Positions 1 to 6,530 of a stretch of 11,472 nucleotides of DNA are shown here, one piece after another. A model generated the notes under the pieces. The model saw nothing but the letters and a program-made list of their open reading frames with translations. It did no database searches and had not been told where the DNA came from. Every line of letters begins with the position of its first letter. Position 1 is the first letter of the stretch. Source of the DNA: JANOBJ01 sp031411575 (GTDB lineage: Bacteria; Pseudomonadota; Gammaproteobacteria; Burkholderiales; Burkholderiaceae_C); the NCBI GenBank assembly GCA_031411575.1, contig JANOBJ010000100.1:1-11472 (forward strand), in the 5' to 3' direction. The translations under genes and the position numbers were made by a program.

Positions 1-567
1 TTTTTCGGCCGACATCTTGTAGCCAAAGCCGGCCTTGGTCATGAAGGCCGACATCTCGGCGCGGCCGCCCAGTTCGTCGATGAACAGCTGGTCGAGCCAG
101 GGCTTGTAGATCTTCAAATCAGGGTTGGTCAGCAGGCCGTATCGGTAGAAGCGCTCGATGTCGTTGCCCTTGTAGGTGCTGCCGTCACCCCAGATGTTGA
201 CGTCGTCCTCTTTCATAGCCGACACCAGCATGGTGCCGGTGACGGCGCGGCCCAGCGGCGTGGTGTTGAAGTAGGTCACGCCAGCCGTGGAAATGTGAAA
301 CGCGCCGCACTGCAGCGCGGCGATGCCCTCTTGCGCCAGTTGCAGCCGGCAGTCGATCAGGCGCGCTTTTTCGGCGCCGTACTGCAGCGCCTTGCGCGGG
401 ATGTCGTCGTAGTCCGGCTCATCGGGCTGGCCCAGATTGGCCGTGTAGGCGTAGGGAATGGCGCCTTTGAGCTTCATCCAGTGCAGCGCGGCGCTGGTGT
501 CCAGGCCGCCGGAAAAAGCAATGCCGACCTTCTGGCCGGCGGGGAGGTTCTGCAAAATGGTGGTCAT
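1..567 (-). CDS. argG: Argininosuccinate synthase, N-terminal part (runs off left edge)
   Basis: ArgG joins citrulline and aspartate, with ATP giving AMP and pyrophosphate, to form argininosuccinate, the penultimate step of cytosolic arginine synthesis. The 189 codons visible match the E. coli-type (long, about 447-residue) ArgG almost throughout. The N-type ATP pyrophosphatase loop SGGLDTS is at residues 19-25, followed by YAYTANLGQPDE and later the family segments TYFNTTPLGRAVTGTML and NIWGDGSTYKGNDIERFYRYG. The rest of the gene lies beyond position 1. The start at 567 gives the same N-terminus as E. coli ArgG (MTTIL..LP.GQ). No strong Shine-Dalgarno is seen in front of it. The gene follows ppnP by 20 bases on the same strand, so the two are probably cotranscribed. 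The identification is certain; only the missing C-terminal part is unknown. Confidence 0.97.
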   Translation of the reverse strand, partial: MTTILQNLPAGQKVGIAFSGGLDTSAALHWMKLKGAIPYAYTANLGQPDEPDYDDIPRKALQYGAEKARLIDCRLQLAQEGIAALQCGAFHISTAGVTYFNTTPLGRAVTGTMLVSAMKEDDVNIWGDGSTYKGNDIERFYRYGLLTNPDLKIYKPWLDQLFIDELGGRAEMSAFMTKAGFGYKMSAEK

Positions 568-587
568 GGTGTTCGCCGGGGCGGTGT

Positions 588-905
588 TCAGCCGAAGTGG
601 CAGATGTAGTGGTAGGCCTCAGTGACGCGGATCTGGAAGCTGGCGTTGCCTGGAACGCTGAACCGGTCGCCCGCGCCAGACTTGACCCAGGCATCGCTGC
701 CAGCCAGCTGATATTCGCAGCTGCCGGCCACGCACTCCATGATCTCGGGCGCGCCCGTGTTGAAGGTGAGCGTGGCGGGCAAGATCACGCCGACCGACTT
801 CTTGGTGCCGTCAGCCAGGGTGATGCCGTGGCTCACGCACTTGCCGTCAAAATACACGTTGGCCTGGGTGGTGACGGCTACGCCGTCAATCTTCTCGGTA
901 GTCAT
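588..905 (-). CDS. ppnP: Pyrimidine/purine nucleoside phosphorylase PpnP
   Basis: This is a small cupin-fold protein of the DUF1255/PpnP family. The E. coli member phosphorolyses several nucleosides to the free base and ribose 1-phosphate. The chosen start gives 104 residues; E. coli PpnP has 94. Matching segments are YFDGKCVSHG, the central SVGVILPATLTFNTGAPE followed by the EIMECVAG turn, GDRFSVPGNASFQIRV (the cupin strand pair) and the C-terminal YHYICHFG, which corresponds to SYLCRY in E. coli. An in-frame ATG at 920 would add five residues (MTDHP). Neither start has a clear Shine-Dalgarno, so the choice between them is open. The gene sits 20 bases upstream of argG on the same strand. Its pairing with arginine synthesis has no obvious metabolic logic and may only reflect cotranscription. 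The family call is secure; substrate range is known only from relatives. Confidence 0.93.
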   Translation of the reverse strand: MTTEKIDGVAVTTQANVYFDGKCVSHGITLADGTKKSVGVILPATLTFNTGAPEIMECVAGSCEYQLAGSDAWVKSGAGDRFSVPGNASFQIRVTEAYHYICHFG

Positions 906-962
906 GGGGTGGTCAGTCATTGGGGAAGGCGTGGTGCCTCGGGCAACAGGGATAAACCCTCA

Positions 963-968
963 ATTTTA
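963..968 (-). promoter_or_regulatory. Candidate -10 box of ppnP-argG
   Basis: On the minus strand the hexamer TAAAAT lies about 43 bases upstream of the alternative ppnP start at 920, in a short AT-rich patch of an otherwise GC-rich gap. No convincing -35 hexamer stands 16-18 bases further upstream. This is therefore only a plausible -10 element for the ppnP-argG unit. Confidence 0.3.
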
Positions 969-1001
969 GGCCACGGCCATCTTTGCCCGACCACGCTGCG
1001 C

Positions 1002-1030
1002 TGAATCTGGCGCACGATTTGTTGCGTATA
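1002..1030 (+). promoter_or_regulatory. Candidate ECF-type promoter of the sigma/anti-sigma unit
   Basis: TGAATC (1002-1007) and CGTATA (1025-1030) are separated by 17 bases and end 24 bases before the sigma factor start at 1055. The layout resembles two-block promoters read by ECF sigma factors, which commonly drive their own gene. The exact recognition motif of this sigma factor is unknown. Autoregulation is inferred and the boxes rest on spacing and position only. Confidence 0.25.
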
Positions 1031-1054
1031 GCGGTTAAGCCTGACAATTCACCC

Positions 1055-1663
1055 ATGTCCACCGATAACCCAGACCAGCTTTTGATCGCCTTGATCGACC
1101 GCATCGCCGTTGCTGATCGCGAGGCCCAGCCGCAGCGCCGCAGTGACGCAGAGGCGGCCCTGCGCGAACTGTATGACCAGACCTCTTCCAAGCTGTTCGG
1201 CACCGCCCTGCGCGTGGTCAACAACCGCGACTGGGCCGAAGATGTGCTGCAGGAGGCCTACCTCAATATCTGGCGAATTGCCGGCAACTACCGCGCGACC
1301 TTGAGCCCGCCGATGGCCTGGATGGGCGTCATCGTGCGCAGCCGCGCGCTGGATTTTTTGCGCCGCCGCGCCAGCGAGCGTGCCGACGCCGTGCGTGAAC
1401 TCGATGATGTGATCAACGACACGGTAGCCGGCGACAGCCCGAATCCGATGGACACCACCCAGGCCAGCGAGCAGGCGTGGGCGTTGCACGAATGCCTGCG
1501 CAAACTTGAGGCCCGCCAGCGCGAGGTGGTGAGCCTGGCCTACCTGCGGGATTTGAGCCACGGCGAGCTGGCCCAGCAGTTGAAACTGCCGCTGGGCACT
1601 GTGAAAACCTGGATCCGGCGCGGCCTGGAACAACTGCGCGGCTGCATGGCGCGGTTCGCCTGA
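1055..1663 (+). CDS. ECF (group IV) RNA polymerase sigma factor
   Basis: This is a 202-residue sigma70-family factor with only regions 2 and 4, as in extracytoplasmic function sigmas. Region 2 covers about residues 36-107, with the core-binding helix AEDVLQEAYLNIW at 61-73 and the -10-reading, arginine-rich stretch RSRALDFLRRR. A linker follows, then region 4 at about 140-197 with the helix-turn-helix LSHGELAQQLKLPLGTVKTWIRRG. The start at 1055 (MSTDN) is preferred over an in-frame ATG at 983, because 983 adds 24 residues with no family similarity and moves into the presumed promoter. The gene ends 2 bases before the RskA-like anti-sigma gene, which resembles the SigK/RskA type of pairing. 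It would redirect RNA polymerase on release from the membrane anti-sigma factor. The stress signal and target genes cannot be told from this window. Confidence 0.93.
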   Translation: MSTDNPDQLLIALIDRIAVADREAQPQRRSDAEAALRELYDQTSSKLFGTALRVVNNRDWAEDVLQEAYLNIWRIAGNYRATLSPPMAWMGVIVRSRALDFLRRRASERADAVRELDDVINDTVAGDSPNPMDTTQASEQAWALHECLRKLEARQREVVSLAYLRDLSHGELAQQLKLPLGTVKTWIRRGLEQLRGCMARFA

Positions 1664-1665
1664 CC

Positions 1666-2508
1666 ATGAACTACCTCAACAACCCCCCGCTGCTCGACCA
1701 CCTGGCCGCCAGCTACGCGCTGGGCACCTTGCGTGGCGGCGCGCGCCGCCGTTTCGAGACGCTTGCGCGCGAGAGCGCCACCATCCGCGCCAGTGCGCTG
1801 ATCTGGCAGGAACGGTTTGCCTCGATGACCGAGTTGCAAGCCGCCGATCTGCCGCACCCCAACGTCTGGAAGCGGATTGAAAACCTGATCGCCGCCGATG
1901 CCGTGAAACCGGCGGCGCAGCCTGTGGAGGGCTCCCCCATGCTTGATCGACTGCGCCGGGCGCTGGGGCTGTGGCGCGGCGCCGCGCTGGCAGGCGGGCT
2001 CGCCAGTGTGGCGGCCGTGCTGGTGGGTCTCAACCTGAGCCGCCAGGTGGACAGCCACGGCACCCAGCTCGCGGCCGTTTCGCAGCAAAACGCCAGCCTG
2101 GCGCAAGACAAAGCCGCTCTGGCGCAGGAAAAAGCCCAGGTCGAGGCGCGGCTGCTGGCCACGCCGCAAATCCAGTACGTGGCCGTGCTGGCGGACGACA
2201 AGGCGGCAGCCTCCATGCTGGTGACCTTTGACCCGAAGAACCAAACGCTCACCCTGAAGCGGGTGGGTGGCTACCAGGAAGCTTCGGACAAGTCGCTGCA
2301 GCTGTGGGCGCTACCGCCGCAAGGCGGCCCCAAGTCGCTGGGTGTGCTGGGCGGTGACCCGGTGATCCGGCTGACCACCGCCGAGACCGCCGTGAAAGAG
2401 GTGCCAACATTGGCGATCAGCCTGGAGCCCAAGGGCGGCGTCCCGAGTGAAACCGGCCCGACCGGCCCGGTGCTGTTCAAGGGTGCGTTGCTGCAAACGA
2501 CGCTGTGA
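1666..2508 (+). CDS. RskA-like membrane anti-sigma factor
   Basis: This 280-residue protein should hold the preceding sigma factor inactive at the inner membrane. The N-terminal cytoplasmic domain (about 1-80) has the family pattern HLAASYALGTLRGGARRRFE at 12-31, and no HxxxCxxC zinc motif. One membrane helix follows at about 104-124. A short glutamine/alanine-rich coiled-coil stretch (about 127-165) contains repeated SLAQDKA/ALAQEKA units. The periplasmic RskA C-terminal domain (about 168-278) includes the motif LQLWALPPQGGPKSLGVL. In the known system the periplasmic part is cut in response to a signal and the sigma factor is freed; applying this here is inference from the family. The gene starts 2 bases after the sigma stop codon, so translation is probably coupled. 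A perfect hairpin lies just after the stop. Confidence 0.92.
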   Translation: MNYLNNPPLLDHLAASYALGTLRGGARRRFETLARESATIRASALIWQERFASMTELQAADLPHPNVWKRIENLIAADAVKPAAQPVEGSPMLDRLRRALGLWRGAALAGGLASVAAVLVGLNLSRQVDSHGTQLAAVSQQNASLAQDKAALAQEKAQVEARLLATPQIQYVAVLADDKAAASMLVTFDPKNQTLTLKRVGGYQEASDKSLQLWALPPQGGPKSLGVLGGDPVIRLTTAETAVKEVPTLAISLEPKGGVPSETGPTGPVLFKGALLQTTL

Positions 2509-2511
2509 TGA

Positions 2512-2534
2512 GGCAGGGGCGTGTCGCCCCTGCC
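2512..2534. terminator. GC-rich hairpin between convergent genes
   Basis: A perfect 10-bp stem (GGCAGGGGCG pairing with CGCCCCTGCC) closes a 3-base TGT loop, 3 bases after the anti-sigma stop. On the plus strand a short TTTT follows only after 7 bases, and on the minus strand no T-run follows. It sits between two converging genes and could slow or end transcription from both sides. It is not a textbook intrinsic terminator. Confidence 0.5.
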
Positions 2535-2548
2535 GGACGCGTTTTGCT

Positions 2549-3256
2549 TCAGCGCCAGTGACGGTGGCCACCATGGCCCCGATAGCCACCGTAGTAGCCA
2601 AAATTCAGCGACACGCCGACCGGCGGGTAATACGGCCGCGCGTAGTAGCCGCCTGAATACACCACCGGCGCCACTGGCGCATAACCGTAGGCGGGTGCCA
2701 CCACCACAGCGGATTCCACGGTTGTCGGTTGCTCATACAGATAGGTCTGGGGCGCTATCGGCGCGGCGGCTGCCGGTGGCGGCTGCACTGAGCCGCCAAC
2801 CGGCGTGATCTGCAGTCGCACGTAAGGGCCGGGATCATTGGGCATTTGCACCGAATATTGCTTGCCCGCGAATTCATACACCACGTTGTAGGCGACGGCG
2901 CGGTTTTCGTAGAAGGTCTGGGTGTTGCACTGCTGGACGTTTTGCACCTGGCGCTGACCGCCGCCCTCAATGCTGTTGCCCACCATCGCGCCACCGACCA
3001 GGCCGATCAGGGTGGCCACGGCGCGCCCGCTGCCGTTGCCGACTGCATTGCCCATGGCCCCGCCGGCGATGGCGCCCACCACCGCGCCCGCTCCCGAGGT
3101 CGGGGCCTGGCCGATGACCTGTTCGTTGCTGCACACCTGTCGCGGCACCGCCACTTGCTGGATCACCGGGGTGCTGGAAATCACGCGCCCGCTTTCTTGC
3201 GCCAGCCCCAAGGTGGAAACGGCGGCAAGGCCGATGAAGAAACTGGTCTTTTTCAT
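2549..3256 (-). CDS. Exported glycine-zipper 2TM domain protein
   Basis: This is a 235-residue protein with a Sec signal peptide (MKK, a hydrophobic stretch, then a likely cut after GLA at residue 19) and no lipobox cysteine. The glycine-zipper segment at about 54-96 has small-residue repeats (GAGAVVGAIAGGAMGNAVG, then GLVGGAMVGNSI), as in the Rickettsia 17-kDa surface antigen and SlyB-like envelope proteins. Two cysteines at 42 and 110 flank the zipper and could form a disulfide in the periplasm. The segment to about 152 (YNVVYEFAGKQYSVQMPNDPG) resembles the usual C-terminal part of this family. The tail is rich in proline, tyrosine, glycine and histidine and ends GGHRHWR. The start has a good ribosome site, AAGGGG, 7 bases upstream. 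A role at the outer membrane or in envelope integrity is inferred from relatives; no specific function is known. Confidence 0.87.
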   Translation of the reverse strand: MKKTSFFIGLAAVSTLGLAQESGRVISSTPVIQQVAVPRQVCSNEQVIGQAPTSGAGAVVGAIAGGAMGNAVGNGSGRAVATLIGLVGGAMVGNSIEGGGQRQVQNVQQCNTQTFYENRAVAYNVVYEFAGKQYSVQMPNDPGPYVRLQITPVGGSVQPPPAAAAPIAPQTYLYEQPTTVESAVVVAPAYGYAPVAPVVYSGGYYARPYYPPVGVSLNFGYYGGYRGHGGHRHWR

Positions 3257-3400
3257 GCGATATCCCCTTGGTTTGGCCCGTGAAACGGGTGTTCCAGCAG
3301 TCAGTTTAGAGCTTGGAGGCGGTGTCCGCGAGCCGGTTCAGTAAAGCATGTGTAAATGTTCGCGGGAGCCGGCGTGGCGGTTTGCAACACGTCAGTTTGG

Positions 3401-3778
3401 TCAACGTTTGCGGGTGGTTTTGGTGGACAGGGATTTCCACAGGTCGGCGTCAAAACCCACCGTCCAGCGTTGCGCGGCCGCATCGCCCCAATCGACCAGC
3501 GGGCGCTTGATGATGCTGGGCTGCGCCAGGGCCAGGGCTTGCGCGCCGTCACCGGTGGAGGCCGTCGCCGCCAGCGCCGGGTCGAGCTTGCGCCAGGTGG
3601 TGCCTTTGCGGTTCAGCAGCCGATCGGTGCCAAGCGCCTGCGCCCAAAGCGCGAACTGGTCAGCCGTTACGCCGTCTTTCTTGAAATCGTGGAAGGTGTG
3701 CGCCACACCGTTGTCGTGCAGCCACTGGCGGGCGCGTTTGATGGTGTCGCAATTGGGGATGCCGTAGACCGTGATCAT
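3401..3778 (-). CDS. ArsC/Spx-like thioredoxin-fold protein (YffB type)
   Basis: This 125-residue protein matches the YffB/Spx/MgsR branch of the ArsC family along its whole length (E. coli YffB has 118). Visible landmarks are the N-terminal strand and active-site loop MITVYGIPNCDTIKRA with a single cysteine at residue 10, GTTWRKLD at 59-66, and PSIIKRPLVDW around 87-97. It has neither a CxxC pair nor the three-cysteine set of true arsenate reductases, so arsenate reduction is doubtful. Glutathione-dependent thiol chemistry has been suggested for the family. The tail KTTRKR is short and basic. The gene stands alone: an intrinsic terminator lies just upstream on the same strand, and the next gene downstream has its own ribosome site. 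No metal-resistance genes are nearby. The family call is firm; the function is not. Confidence 0.9.
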   Translation of the reverse strand: MITVYGIPNCDTIKRARQWLHDNGVAHTFHDFKKDGVTADQFALWAQALGTDRLLNRKGTTWRKLDPALAATASTGDGAQALALAQPSIIKRPLVDWGDAAAQRWTVGFDADLWKSLSTKTTRKR

Positions 3779-3794
3779 CGATGGATTCTGGACG

Positions 3795-3825
3795 AAAAAG
3801 GGGTGGTCGGTTGCCCGACCACCCC
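3795..3825 (-). terminator. Intrinsic terminator of the 3865-5106 lipoprotein gene
   Basis: Read on the minus strand, an 11-bp perfect stem (GGGGTGGTCGG with CCGACCACCCC) closes a 4-base loop and is followed directly by TTTTT (complement of 3795-3799). It lies about 40 bases after the DUF5666 stop and just upstream of the YffB-like gene. It therefore ends the lipoprotein transcript and insulates the next gene. Confidence 0.88.
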
Positions 3826-3864
3826 GCGACCAGAACCCAACGACGTCCGTCTGGTCTTCAACCC

Positions 3865-5106
3865 TTATTTGAATTCAATGGTCGACGCGATGACGCTGGT
3901 GCCGCCACTGGCCAACGCGCCCTTCACCTCGACATTGGCGCCCACCACGATATTGCTGGCAGAGCCATTCTTGTAGATCACCGGCGTGGGGTTGCCCGCG
4001 TAGTTGACGGTGACACCGCGTACCACAAAGGTGTTGCTGCCGGCGTTGACGCTGGTGATGGGGCCATGCAGTTCGATACCGTTCATGCCCTTCTCGCGGC
4101 CTTCAAGCTCGACCTTCTTCGCCACCAGCACGCCATTGACGATCGCGCCTTCGGCTTCGACCTTCGTGCCAACCTTGAAGGTGGCCGTCAGGTCAGCCAG
4201 TGTGGCGGTGCTGCTGAAGCCTTCGAAGCGCGCATTGCTCGCATCCACTGGCAGGCCGTTGATCTGGAACTGGCGTGACGCAGTGAGCGGCGAGGTGATC
4301 AGGCCTTCGATCTCGGCTTCGTCCTTGTCCTCGTTGAACTTGGCCACGCGCACCTTGGTGGCGACCCATTGGCCCGCCGTGTTGCGTGTGGTCTGCAGCT
4401 TCACCTTCACGATCAATCCGTTACTCAGAGTGGGCAGCTTGTCCGGCTCGATGTTTGCATAAGTTACGGTTTCAGAGCCGAGGTTGAAAGTCTTGCTGCC
4501 GGTGTTGAGCAAACTCACCACGCCGCGCAGCTTGTAGGCATTGGCGTTGTTCTTCAGCTCGATCCGCGTGGCCTGCAGCGTGTTGGTGGCGGGGTTCAGC
4601 AACCCGTGCACTTCCACGATGTTGGTCACCGTCAGCGCGCCCAGCCCTGGCAGTGATTCTTCGAACACCGTGCTGGTGCCCACGATCACCGTCTGGCCCA
4701 GCACCACAAACGAGCCGGTGGTGGCCGTGCCGCTGCGCGTGATGCTCGAAATCGGGCCCTTCAGCTCGCTGGCAAACGTGATCGACGAGGCGGTGGACAT
4801 GGTCCCGGTGCCGGTGCCGACCGACGGCGAGCCGCTGATGGTGACCAACATGCCGAGCTTCAGGTCGTCACGGCTGCCTTCGCTGTCATCGTCATCGAAC
4901 ACACGGGCTTTCGAGTCGTCGTGGTGCACGCCATTGACGATGACCGAGCCAAAGCCCGTGATCACACCCGATGACAAGCCCGAACCACTGGCGGCGGCTG
5001 GCGCGCCGCCACCCCCGCCACCACAACTGACCAGCGCGGCTGTTGCCAGCAGCGCGGTGAGCAGGGCCAGTGCCCGGCTACGTAAGGTAAAGAAAGGGGA
5101 AAGCAT
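3865..5106 (-). CDS. DUF5666 repeat lipoprotein, Sec-exported
   Basis: This is a 413-residue predicted lipoprotein. Its signal peptide ends in the lipobox LVSC with the lipid-bearing cysteine at residue 28, followed by a run of glycines. The mature part is five similar beta-rich modules of roughly 60-70 residues (about 47-112, 114-184, 192-254, 263-335, 343-413). Each follows the plan G-hydrophobic-x-hydrophobic, a central F-x-hydrophobic-x-G, then GxxVxVxG and an AT-or-AK-x-hydrophobic ending, the DUF5666 pattern. An acidic stretch (DDDDSEGSRDD) lies in module 1. The start has a strong ribosome site, AAGGAG, 6 bases upstream. The gene is a paralogue of the one at 5276-6481 and shares the block ITGFGSVIVN at DNA level. 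It has its own promoter region with the inverted repeat at 5138-5166 and its own terminator. No biochemical function is established for DUF5666; a surface or periplasmic binding role is speculation. Confidence 0.88.
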   Translation of the reverse strand: MLSPFFTLRSRALALLTALLATAALVSCGGGGGGAPAAASGSGLSSGVITGFGSVIVNGVHHDDSKARVFDDDDSEGSRDDLKLGMLVTISGSPSVGTGTGTMSTASSITFASELKGPISSITRSGTATTGSFVVLGQTVIVGTSTVFEESLPGLGALTVTNIVEVHGLLNPATNTLQATRIELKNNANAYKLRGVVSLLNTGSKTFNLGSETVTYANIEPDKLPTLSNGLIVKVKLQTTRNTAGQWVATKVRVAKFNEDKDEAEIEGLITSPLTASRQFQINGLPVDASNARFEGFSSTATLADLTATFKVGTKVEAEGAIVNGVLVAKKVELEGREKGMNGIELHGPITSVNAGSNTFVVRGVTVNYAGNPTPVIYKNGSASNIVVGANVEVKGALASGGTSVIASTIEFK

Positions 5107-5137
5107 GATCGGCTCCTTGAAACGTTTGGGATGAAAT

Positions 5138-5166
5138 CATTAAATGTGCGAAATACACATTTAATG
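5138..5166. promoter_or_regulatory. Operator-like inverted repeat upstream of DUF5666 gene
   Basis: A perfect 11-bp inverted repeat (CATTAAATGTG, 7-base spacer, CACATTTAATG) lies 32 bases upstream of the lipoprotein start at 5106. Its 21-bp core AAATGTG-N7-CACATTT (5142-5162) recurs with the same spacing at 7427-7447. There is no T-run on either side, so a terminator is unlikely. It falls just downstream of the predicted transcription start, a place where a bound protein would block transcription. Confidence 0.72.
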
Positions 5167-5177
5167 GTATCGAGCGA

Positions 5178-5206
5178 ACTATAGACGCCCTTTCGGAACT
5201 GCGCAA
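5178..5206 (-). promoter_or_regulatory. Candidate sigma70 promoter of the 3865-5106 gene
   Basis: On the minus strand TTGCGC (5206-5201) and TATAGT (5183-5178) are spaced by exactly 17 bases. The -10 box matches consensus at five of six bases and the -35 at three. Transcription would start near 5171, giving a leader of about 65 bases that contains the whole inverted repeat and the AAGGAG ribosome site at 5113-5118. Confidence 0.45.
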
Positions 5207-5275
5207 CACCACGCCTGGGGCAGAACCTGAATCGCTTTGTAAGTCGTGCGGCGCGGGTGTGAGTGAGGCCGCCGG

Positions 5276-6481
5276 TCAGTTGTCAATCCTGACGCTGGTA
5301 GCCCGGATGACCGTGCCCGCGGTGCCGGAATTGCTGACGGTGCCCTTGGCTTCGACGCGGCTGCCGTTGGCCAGGCCCGCTACCGTCCCGCTGAACAGCA
5401 CCGTGATGGCCGGGCCGCTTCTCGGGGTGAGCTTGAACTGCGTCGCTGTCAGTTCCGACACCGTGCCGTGCAACTCGAACTCGAGGTTGTTGATGTCGTT
5501 CTCGTCCTCAAGCTTCACGCGCGTGGCCACCAGCGTGCCGCTGACCAGGCTGCCCTTGACCTCGACCCGGGCGCCCAACACGATGCCCGCCGTCCCCTCA
5601 GGGAAGCTGGCGCCGGCCGCATTGACCGGCTGGCCGTGCACGCTGAAGCTGGAGGTCGAGGTGAAGTCGGTGATGATGCCTTCGATCTCGGCTTCGTTGC
5701 GGTCTTCATTGGCGTTCTCGGGCGGGCGCACGCGGGTGGCGATCCACGCGGCGGGCTCTGCCGTGGGTGGCTGCACGGCGTTGACCCGCACGCGGGCGAG
5801 CGCGCCGTTGGCCAGTGGCGACACGCGCACCTCGGCGGTGGCGTAGTTGATCGTGATGCTGCCAATCCGGAAGGTGGTGGCCGAGGTGTTCAGCCCGTCA
5901 ATCTTGCCCATGATCCGGAACAGCGAGGGCGCGTTCTTCTTCTCGATATAGGTCGCCTGGATGGAATTGTTGGTGGTGTCCACCACGCCGTGAACCTCGA
6001 CCACGGTATCCGCCGCCAGCGAGGCAAAGCTGTTGGGCAGCGACACATCAAACACCGTGCTGCCGGTCACCTTGACGAGCTGGCCCATCGCGGTGAAGGT
6101 CTGTGCGCCGCTGTTGAGGTTCGCGACCCGGCCGACCAGTTCGCCGCTGATCACCACCGAGGTGGCGCTGGCGCTGGTGCCCGACACCGCGCCACCCTTG
6201 ACCGTAGCCAGCATGCCCAGCCTGAGCTTGCCGCGCAGGTCGTTGCCGTCGTCGTCGGTCACGCTGGCCGCTGAATCATCAAAGCGGACGCCGTTGACGA
6301 TGACCGAGCCAAAGCCCGTGATCGGCCCGACCGAGAACGAGCCGGTGCCGCCGCTACCGACGCCCGCGACGCCCCCGCCGCCGCAGCCGGCAGCGATCGC
6401 GGTCAAGCCCATCAGGGCCAGCAGGGTTTCGCGGCGGTTGACGCCGCCGGGCAATTGGGAAGTAATGGTGTCGGTGGTCAT
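5276..6481 (-). CDS. DUF5666 repeat lipoprotein with Tat-like signal
   Basis: This is a 401-residue paralogue of the 3865-5106 product with the same five-module DUF5666 layout (about 52-112, 113-182, 187-253, 264-325, 334-400). The N-terminus differs: 14 polar residues, then NRRETLLALMGL and the lipobox AAGC with cysteine at 33. The paired arginines before a mild hydrophobic stretch look like a twin-arginine signal, although the usual S/T before RR and F after it are missing, so Sec export remains possible. Glycine-rich linkers follow the cysteine. Module joints contain acidic patches (DDDGNDL, NANEDRNEAEIE, EDENDINN). A good ribosome site (AGGAG, 8 bases from ATG) is present. The gene begins 49 bases after the DUF6502 stop on the same strand, so it is probably the second gene of that operon. 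Export to the envelope is well supported; the biological role is unknown. Confidence 0.87.
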   Translation of the reverse strand: MTTDTITSQLPGGVNRRETLLALMGLTAIAAGCGGGGVAGVGSGGTGSFSVGPITGFGSVIVNGVRFDDSAASVTDDDGNDLRGKLRLGMLATVKGGAVSGTSASATSVVISGELVGRVANLNSGAQTFTAMGQLVKVTGSTVFDVSLPNSFASLAADTVVEVHGVVDTTNNSIQATYIEKKNAPSLFRIMGKIDGLNTSATTFRIGSITINYATAEVRVSPLANGALARVRVNAVQPPTAEPAAWIATRVRPPENANEDRNEAEIEGIITDFTSTSSFSVHGQPVNAAGASFPEGTAGIVLGARVEVKGSLVSGTLVATRVKLEDENDINNLEFELHGTVSELTATQFKLTPRSGPAITVLFSGTVAGLANGSRVEAKGTVSNSGTAGTVIRATSVRIDN

Positions 6482-6530
6482 GGGGGCTCTCCTGAAGGGT
6501 TGTTGGGGGTGACGGGGGCTTACCCGGTCG

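Noticed and set aside
983..1054. N-terminal extension of the sigma factor from the upstream ATG
   Set aside because: The extra 24 residues are not part of ECF sigma factors, and the stretch contains the presumed promoter.
1540..2244. Minus-strand open frame of 234 codons across the sigma/anti-sigma junction
   Set aside because: It overlaps two recognised genes on the other strand and its translation shows no domain; a by-product of high GC.
3277..3289. Hairpin CCCGT-GAA-ACGGG upstream of the glycine-zipper gene
   Set aside because: Only 5 bp, no T-run, and such short stems are frequent in GC-rich DNA; too weak to list as a feature.
5142..5162. CRP/FNR-type binding site (TGTG...CACA)
   Set aside because: The spacing between TGTG and CACA is 7 bases here and the same in both copies, one base less than the CRP pattern TGTGA-N6-TCACA, and the flanking A/T triplets do not match that consensus.
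5468..6274. Open frame of 268 codons on the plus strand opposite the DUF5666 gene
   Set aside because: Composition is typical of a shadow frame, there is no ribosome site, and the opposite strand has a lipoprotein with clear signal peptide and repeated modules.
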